The position numbers and the translations under genes were made by a program. DNA of 64,000 bases from assembly GCF_027887165.1 (NCBI RefSeq), contig NC_077232.1, positions 16,441,255 to 16,505,254 of the forward strand. Direction: 5' to 3'. Below, piece by piece: positions 59,001-64,000 of this stretch. The stretch comes from Monodelphis domestica (Eukaryota; Chordata; Mammalia; Didelphimorphia; Didelphidae). The first letter of the stretch is position 1; every line of letters begins with the position of its first letter. Under the pieces are notes generated by a model, which was not told the origin of the DNA, did no database searches, and was given only the letters and a program-made list of their open reading frames with translations.

Positions 59001-61416
59001 CTACCAATGTCTGGTCCTCTCCATCCCAAATACTCCCAGTTCTTTCACCAGTCCTCATATGGCCTGACCTCAAGGCCTTCCCATCCCAGATGCTCTCCAT
59101 CTTATCTAGGGTCTTCGTAAACCATGGAGAACAGGGTCTGTGGAAGTGGTCTAACTAGGGTGCTAGACAACAGAACCACCATACGCACACACAGCCACTG
59201 TCACCAGAACAGAGGGGCTCCCTTAACCCAACCCAGATTGGGTCATGTCATCCCCACCAGTGAGAACTCAGAGGACCTAGTATAGCAGCACTTTCCCAAG
59301 TCAAAAGTCCCACCCTCATCTGTCCCCATGCGCCATATTGAATATGCTATAGAAGGAGATATGGAAAGACAAGAGTGTACATGGGAAAGAAAGACTGATG
59401 GGGAAGGGAAGAAACCATTCCCAGAAAACACAGAGGCAGAAAAGAAGCAGGAGGGATAACAGGGAGGAAGGCTCAGCCAGGAGTCAGGTTCCAACAGTGG
59501 GATAGGAAGTGCTTAGAGGTCAGGAGGGACTCAAAGACACAATTTCTTTCTTACTCTTAAGTTTGTTCCGGACATTGTTGGCCATTTTCTTAATCTCCCC
59601 AGTTAGCTGTTCTAGGTCATCCTTTGTTTCTGAAGAAACACAAACAGAGGGAAACAATTGGTTGGGGAGAAGAGGGAAGGAAGAAGAGGCTTAAAGATGT
59701 AAACATCCACAGAGGAGAGGAAGAGCTATCTCAATCCACTCAGGAGAACTGAAAGATTCATTTCAAGAGGTTCAGAGACCTTGATAATTCCTGCCCCCTC
59801 ATTTTAGAGAGAAGCCAACTAAGACGCAGAGAAGGGAAATGATTTGTCCAAGGTTACGTGGGCATGAACGAACCAAGGGATGAGATAACTCACTGGGTCT
59901 CCGGAGAGAACATCTCACCATCTTTCATCAACCTAGCTCTGTGACTTCCTACTATCTTACCTGGGCAGATCACATTCCCTCTCTGGGATTGTTTCCTTCT
60001 CCGTAATAATGAAAGGGCTGGATTAGATGAGCCCTAGAGTCCTTTCCATCTCCAAATCTAGGATTCTATGAACCCAGAATCTGTAACATTGTCCTAAACG
60101 CTTTGGAAATATGAGGAAGCCATGATCCTGGCCTTAAGGGTTCACGATCACTTCAGAAAGATTAGATATACATATCTACATAGTTTGAAATAATAACAGA
60201 TGGTTTGTAATTAAGCACAAAAGCTGTTGTTTTGACAGTGAGCACCTTAGAAGTTCTGAGAAGGAAGAGTTCTTTGAGAGTTGGAATAGTTAGGAAAATC
60301 TCATGATAGGTAGCTAAGTGGCTCAGGGGACAGAGAGCCAGGTCTGCAGTTAGTAGGACCTGGGTTCAAATCTGACCTCAGACATGTCCTAGCTGTGTGA
60401 CCCTGCACAAGACACTTAACTCCAGCTTCCCACCCCTTATTGCTCTTCTGCCTTGGATCTGAAACTTAGTATTGGATCTCTCCTCCACATTCTTCCCTTT
60501 TTTGTCTTAAAAAATGCACCCTGCATTTTTTTTTAAACCCTTACCTTCTGTCTTGGAGTCAATACTGTGTATTGGCTCCAAGGCAAAAGAGTGGTAAGGG
60601 CTAGGCAATGGGGGTCAAGTGACTTGACCAGGGTCACATAGCTGGGAAGTGTCTGAGGTCAGATTTGAACCCAGGACCTCCCATCTCTAGGCCTGGCTCT
60701 CAATCCACTGAGCCACCCAGCTGCCTGTACCCTGCATTTTTTAATGATACTTACCTTTTGGATATTTCTAACTATCTAATTCTTAACCTTGTACTATATC
60801 AAATATTCCTTTACCCTCCCAAAATAACAAATTCAAAACTTATCTTAGCAATTCTATTGATTATATTATATATTATGTTGATTCTAAGATTGAAGATAAG
60901 GGTTTAAAGAAAGAAATAAAACTTCATGGAGAGATGGGACTTGGTTTGGGCCATGAAGAATGAATGGCTCAGATTAGCTATAGGATAATGGTAACAAATT
61001 GGGGAAGGAGAGGGATAAAAAAAAAAGCACAAAGGTGGAAAAGAGCTATAGGGAGTATAGGGGGGACCCAGCGGGAGTCTCGTTTTTGCAGAAGCTGTAT
61101 ATTAAGTGAGTGAGGGGAGAACAAGCTGAAGAGGTAAAGTAGACCCTAGAAGGGACTCAAGGCTGGGGAAGTGAGGCATTATGAAATGGAAGATGCCATG
61201 AATATAATCATTAATTCATCAGCTCTTCTGGACACAGCCCCTGTAGGAAACTGAGGCTGGCTTCATTGGGTGGAAAGAGACAGCTCCCGGAGAATGAGCT
61301 CTGGGTGAAAACTCACTTGGTTCTGGAATTGGTGCCGAGAGGATGACACTGTAAAGTTTCTTAGCTCCTTCTACGTTCTCCGCGATCTTGTCGATGTTGA
61401 GCCGAGTCTCCTCTAT
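43584..61416 (-). CDS. STX3: Syntaxin-3, exons 3 to end with two alternative C termini; first two coding exons outside window
   Basis: Syntaxin-3 is a Qa-SNARE of the plasma membrane that drives apical exocytosis in epithelia (3A) and release at retinal ribbon synapses (3B). Exons, 5' to 3' on the minus strand: 61416-61317, 59629-59555, 58686-58619, 57376-57268, 56420-56347, 54652-54518; then 52000-51890 (A) or 51767-51657 (B); then transmembrane exon 49282-49199 (A) or 43661-43584 (B). All are GT-AG and phase-compatible. Isoform A gives 251 aa from [11 protein letters not shown], exactly the human length from residue 39. The Habc region ([57 protein letters not shown]), linker ([21 protein letters not shown]) and SNARE motif ([15 protein letters not shown]...) are near identical to human. 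The start exons (MKDRLEQLKAK and DDDTDAVEIAI equivalents) are not found up to 64000. Confidence 0.96.
43662..49198. other. STX3: STX3 intron / 3' UTR of the A form
   Basis: Contains a reversed MIR-like piece (43860-44030), a CA microsatellite (45589-45657), a reversed MIR-like SINE (47330-47530) and a retroposon 3'-end repeat (48265-48460, relative of 26160-26420). Open frames such as 46493-46951 (plus) have no recognisable domain. Confidence 0.5.
45589..45657 (+). repeat. CA microsatellite
   Basis: About 34 uninterrupted CA units between the two STX3 anchor exons. Confidence 0.97.
49199..49282 (-). CDS. STX3: STX3A transmembrane exon (coding part)
   Basis: It encodes [20 protein letters not shown] then GLSVGLK and stop TAG (49201-49199). 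This is the membrane anchor of syntaxin-3A; human ends GLSVGLN. Acceptor CTCCAG at 49283-49288. A strong donor-like ACC/GTAAGT follows at 49167/49166, 32 nt after the stop, so this may be a cassette exon rather than a last exon. Confidence 0.94.
   Translation of the reverse strand, partial: KMVIIIIIVVVLLGILALIIGLSVGLK
49749..49944 (-). mobile_element. Mar1-type SINE, reverse (STX3 intron)
   Basis: Runs from AAACCCTTATCTTCC to CCACTGAGCTACCTAGATGC. It lies directly before the TAC repeat, on its 5' (head) side. Confidence 0.87.
49966..50192 (+). repeat. ACT/TAC trinucleotide repeat, 225 bp (STX3 intron)
   Basis: Nearly pure CTA/TAC units with frame-shifting TTAC and ATT interruptions and a TGC cluster near 50135-50160. 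The two-strand open frames (poly-Thr, poly-Leu, poly-Tyr) are artefacts. Confidence 0.95.
50205..50440 (-). mobile_element. MIR-like SINE, reverse (STX3 intron)
   Basis: CCATTTTACAGATAAAATGA, TTAAGTGACTTGCCTAGGG and GAGGCAGGATTTGAACCCAA in reversed MIR order. Confidence 0.7.
51657..51767 (-). CDS. STX3: STX3 alternative SNARE exon, B form
   Basis: A 111-bp exon encoding [20 protein letters not shown] and then [17 protein letters not shown], the retina-type syntaxin-3B helix. It is identical to the A exon at 21 of 37 residues by my count and has the same length and phase, so it arose by exon duplication. It most resembles syntaxin-1 type sequences at [13 protein letters not shown]. Confidence 0.93.
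51890..52000 (-). CDS. STX3: STX3 alternative SNARE exon, A form
   Basis: A 111-bp exon encoding [20 protein letters not shown] and then [17 protein letters not shown], the second half of the SNARE helix of syntaxin-3A. It is identical to human 3A except Ile for Leu after Met and Arg for Gln after Lys-Tyr. It starts and ends between codons. It lies 122 bp upstream of the B exon. Confidence 0.95.
52714..52908 (-). mobile_element. Mar1-type SINE, reverse (STX3 intron 8)
   Basis: Full reversed copy preceded by a poly-A stretch; ends CCACTGAGCCACCCAGCTGC. Confidence 0.9.
53194..53390 (-). mobile_element. hAT-type non-autonomous transposon, reverse (STX3 intron 8)
   Basis: Reversed relative of 12212-12438: GGTTGGTGAACCTATGGCAG at one end, GCCATCACTG at the other, with the shared CCCATTACCCATCCTCTG core. 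Flanking 8-mers are only partly alike. Confidence 0.75.
54518..54652 (-). CDS. STX3: STX3 exon 8, first half of the SNARE motif, ending at the zero-layer glutamine
   Basis: A 135-bp exon encoding [20 protein letters not shown], then [19 protein letters not shown] and MLVENQ. The last codon, CAG, is the zero-layer Gln (Q226 equivalent of syntaxin-1A, residue 225 here by human STX3 numbering). Everything after this codon is supplied by one of two alternative exons. Confidence 0.95.
55365..56320 (+). mobile_element. Solo LTR-like retroviral fossil in STX3 intron 7
   Basis: Begins TGTTGGAAAT and ends near TTGTCACAAC, giving short inverted ends. Contains a tandem duplication of about 72 bp in the U3-like part (55608-55748), a TATA-like GGGGTATTTAAG near 56112 and an AATTAAA signal near 56198, in the order U3, R, U5. 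No internal genes on either side. It lies between STX3 exons 7 and 8, 27 bp from exon 7. Moderately old; family not assigned. Confidence 0.65.
57490..57668 (+). mobile_element. Mar1-type SINE (STX3 intron 5)
   Basis: GGGGGCAGCTGGGTGGCTCA head to GGGAAGGCAAG end; lies 114 bp upstream of STX3 exon 6 on the minus strand. Confidence 0.87.
58040..58600. other. MIR-like and L2-like fragments (STX3 intron 5)
   Basis: MIR-like reverse piece at about 58045-58195, then two L2 3'-end-like pieces (58215-58320 and 58380-58575) with the GCACCTAGCACAGGG type motif, interrupted by an AT-rich stretch. Confidence 0.5.
60306..60480 (+). mobile_element. Mar1-type SINE, diverged (STX3 intron 3)
   Basis: GTAGCTAAGTGGCTCAGGGG head, TGGGTTCAAATCTGACCTCA, CTGTGTGACCCTGCACAAG. 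Confidence 0.78.
60533..60727 (-). mobile_element. Mar1-type SINE, reverse (STX3 intron 3)
   Basis: Full reversed copy from TAAACCCTTACCTTCTGTC to CCACCCAGCTGCC, about 60 bp from a plus-strand copy, so the two could pair as an inverted repeat in RNA. Confidence 0.88.
61317..61416 (-). CDS. STX3: STX3 exon 3 (100 bp), Habc helix a
   Basis: It encodes [17 protein letters not shown], then [16 protein letters not shown], part of the N-terminal three-helix bundle. The 100-bp length is that of the equivalent syntaxin-1A exon. Acceptor TTTGTAG, donor GTGAGT. Confidence 0.95.
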
Positions 61417-61769
61417 CTACAAAGTGAGGCAGAAATACCCTCATCATTAAGAAGACAACCATGGATTTCTTACTAGTGCTTCCTGCTGAGTCCACTCTTT
61501 TCTCCTGGCTTTGTTCAGCCAGAAATCATTAAGTAGATCTTGGAATGGCCAATTGAATATGCTTTCCGAGAATGCTGGGTCCCTTTAATTCCCTATTCAC
61601 TCCCAGTGGAACAAAAGGATTTGGGCAAAGCCCAATTTGCAACTGGAATACTCAAACGAGGATCAAGCAGACAGATCCAAAGAAAAGCTAGAGAGAGCAA
61701 GGGTTAACTTTATGGGATGTCCTCAAGCCTTTGGGCAGTCTGTCTGGTGATGCCCATGGATCCCTTCTC

Positions 61770-62510
61770 AAAATGTTTTTTAATTTTATTTTTATTGTCA
61801 TGCAAAACATGCTTCCATACTGGTCATTGTTGTAAGAGCACACTCATATGTAACCAACACTCCAAAATACAACCAACCATAAGCACACTGATGTGGAAGG
61901 CATCTCCCTCATCTCTTTCTCTGGAGGTGGAGAGGGTTCCCCATCAGAAGTCTTTCAGGATCGTCCCAGATCATTGCATTGCGGAGAAGAGTCAAGCTTA
62001 CACAGATGATCATCATCCAATATTGCTGTTACTGTGTACAATGTTCTCCCAGTTCCCTTATTCCACTCTGCATCAGTCCCTGCAGCTCTTTCCAGCTTTT
62101 TCTGAAATCATTTTGCTTCTCATTTCTTGTATGTAGCACAAGAGTATTCCATCAACCAACGTGTACCACAATTTGTTCAGCCATTCCCCAATGGATGGAC
62201 ATCTCCTCCATTTCCAATTCTTTGCCACCACAAAAAGAGCTGCTAGAAATATTTTTGAACAAGTGGATCCTTTCCCCTTTTTTATTATCTCTGGGATACA
62301 GACCCAATAGTGGTATTATTGGGTCAAAGGGTATGCAATAGCTCCAAATTACCCTCCAGAATGGCTTGATCAGTTCACAACTCCACCAACAATGAACTAG
62401 TGTCCCAACTTTGCCACATCCCCTCCAGCATTTACCACTTTCCTTTACTGCCATATTGGCCAACCAGATAGGTGTGATGGTACCTCAGTGTTGTTCAAAA
62501 TACTTTTAAA
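61770..62510 (-). mobile_element. L1 3' end, reverse
   Basis: Reversed L1: TTTTATTGTCATGCAAAACAT at the end, late ORF2 codons through 62200-62450 (on the minus strand encoding a block with NMAVKESGKCWRGCGKVGTL). Relative of 14590-14763 and of 8560-9405. In the STX3 intron upstream of exon 3. Confidence 0.82.
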
Positions 62511-63540
62511 TAAATGGAGAAAGTGCTAACTTTAGTAAGAGGTTAGTGCAAAATAAAGATGCCCTTGCTTTTCTCGTCCTAGTCCACTAATCCCCTAAAG
62601 TCTGTCCAAGGGCTCATTAGAGATTAAGAAAGTCTGGGTTAAAAGTATCCAAGAAGATGAAGTCACAGTGAAGGAGATAGCATCATATTCAGAGGATCTG
62701 GTCTCAAATTCCAGCTCTGCTCTTTATTAGCGACATGTTCTCTGTGGACCTCAGTTTCCTCAGTTGAAAAGGGAAGGAGTCAGACTAGATGAGCTCCAAT
62801 CAATCAATCTATAAGCAGTTATTAAGCCATCAAGGCAAAGTTGTGAACTACGAAGCCAAGAGTCTTCCTGGGCACGAGTTTTAAGAGATAGCAAGCCTAT
62901 TACCTGAAGGTTACACCTAGCAAGTCATGCTCCTGTGGGCACGGGCTGAGAGATGATAAGACCTCGGCACATTTCTAAAGCTGATTGCACAAATACAAGA
63001 TCATAAAATGGCCACGATAGCATTCTGTCCTTGGGATGGACCATGTCACAAGACAGTCCTGAGGCCGGCTAATGCAACTACAAGAAGGAGTGGCTATCTT
63101 GGCTCTTCTCTCTCCTTTCTTCCTCTCTTCCCTCCCAGCCCCCTTTCCTTCCTTCTCTTCTCATTGCAAGCTAGAGGAGCACAATACTCTTCCAAAGTTC
63201 AAAGCCATGGCAACTATGGGAGATAAGATGCAAGAAGAACTGCCCGGACATCTCTCTAATAAGCGGAAACCCCAAGGGCGTGCGAGGACCAAGATATTCC
63301 CAACAGAACCTTTTGTAGCAAAAAACTGGAGACAAAGAGGGTGCTTATTTATTGGGTGATGGCTGAACAAACTATGGTATATGAGCAAGGTGAAATATTG
63401 CTCCTAAACAAAATATAGATAGCATTCTAAAGTGACCAAGAGAGAAGTAAGAAATACCTGGAATCAAATCCTACCTGAGAATCTGACAGTTTTGTGACCC
63501 TTGCCTTTGTGCCTCAGTTTCCTATGTTGTAAAAATAAAG
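62511..63540. other. STX3 intron 2 sequence, no exon found
   Basis: MIR-like piece at about 62700-62800; otherwise unassigned. I looked on the minus strand for the DDDTDAVEIAIDNTAFMDEF coding block of STX3 exon 2 and did not see it. Confidence 0.5.
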
Positions 63541-63548
63541 GGTTATGA

Positions 63549-64000
63549 GGGGGCAGCTGGGTGGCTCAGTGAATGGAGAGCTAGGTCTAAAGATGGGAGG
63601 TCCTAGGTTCAAATCTGGCCTCAGACACTTCCCAGCTGTGTGATCCTGGGCAAGTCACTTCACCCCCATTGCCTAGCCCTTCCCACTCTTCTGCCTTGGA
63701 GCCAATACTTAGTATTGACTCCATGATGGAAGGTGAGGGTTTTTTTTTTTAATAAATCAAAAATAAAGGGTTATGAGGACAGCTAGATGACTATATTTCC
63801 CAGCTGGGTGACCCTGGGCAAGTCACTTCACCCCCATTGCCTAGCCCTTACCACTCTTCTGCCTTGGAGCCAATACTTAGTATTGATTCCATGATGGAAG
63901 GTGAGGGTTTTTAAAAAATAAATTAAAAATAAAAGGTTATGGGGTCAGCTAGATGGCTATATTTCCTAGCTGTATGACCTTGGGCAAGTCACTTCACCCC
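63549..64000 (+). mobile_element. Mar1-type SINE and two partial tandem copies at window end
   Basis: A full copy (63549-63745) is followed by two shorter copies (63777-63918, 63939-64000, the last cut by the window), each introduced by a GGTTATG(A/G)GG motif after an A-rich tail and each lacking the middle of the SINE head. The two short copies share the same join (GACTATATTTCCCAGC / GGCTATATTTCCTAGC). Confidence 0.82.

Overview
This is vertebrate nuclear DNA, almost certainly from a marsupial. It has intron-rich genes with GT-AG splicing. It is packed with a tRNA-headed SINE of the marsupial Mar1 type (about 30 recognisable copies, head GGGGCAGCTGGGTGGCTCAG, box-B-like GGTTCAAAT), marsupial-type L1 and L2 fragments, MIR-like SINEs, hAT miniature transposons, LTR-like fossils and many microsatellites. 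I cannot name the species from sequence alone.

Layout. (1) 737-3030, plus strand: the last three coding exons of a transcobalamin-1 / haptocorrin gene (TCN1); its 5' part lies left of the window. (2) 3.2-15.1 kb: intergenic, filled by SINEs, a 3.5-kb 5'-truncated L1, a second L1 piece split by two SINEs, a hAT element with perfect 8-bp target duplications and an LTR-like fossil. (3) 15391-30984, plus strand: complete nine-exon CBLIF (gastric intrinsic factor, 414 aa). Its introns hold a striking 1.4-kb two-length minisatellite (23.07-24.47 kb) and two GGAA microsatellites. (4) 34377-38612, plus strand: complete four-exon MRPL16 (mitochondrial ribosomal protein L16, 251 aa) with a CpG-rich, TATA-less promoter carrying ETS-, YY1- and octamer-like motifs. 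(5) 61416 down to 43584, minus strand: STX3 (syntaxin-3) from the exon starting at human residue 39 to both alternative C termini. The first two coding exons lie right of the window.

The order TCN1-CBLIF-MRPL16-STX3, with STX3 opposed, is the human 11q12 order read in reverse, so this is a conserved mammalian block. TCN1 and CBLIF are tandem paralogues of the cobalamin-binding family, shown by identical lengths (119 and 62 bp) and phases of their last two coding exons. MRPL16 and STX3 are unrelated to them and converge tail to tail.

Main points for a second look: the duplicated, interleaved alternative exons of STX3, whose switch point falls immediately after the zero-layer glutamine of the SNARE motif; a possible relic of a third cobalamin-binder exon 250 bp upstream of the CBLIF start; the two-length minisatellite; and apparent use of an L1-derived poly(A) signal by CBLIF. 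I found no novel operon-like or defence-like system. Most long open frames in the window are repeat artefacts or antisense shadows of exons.
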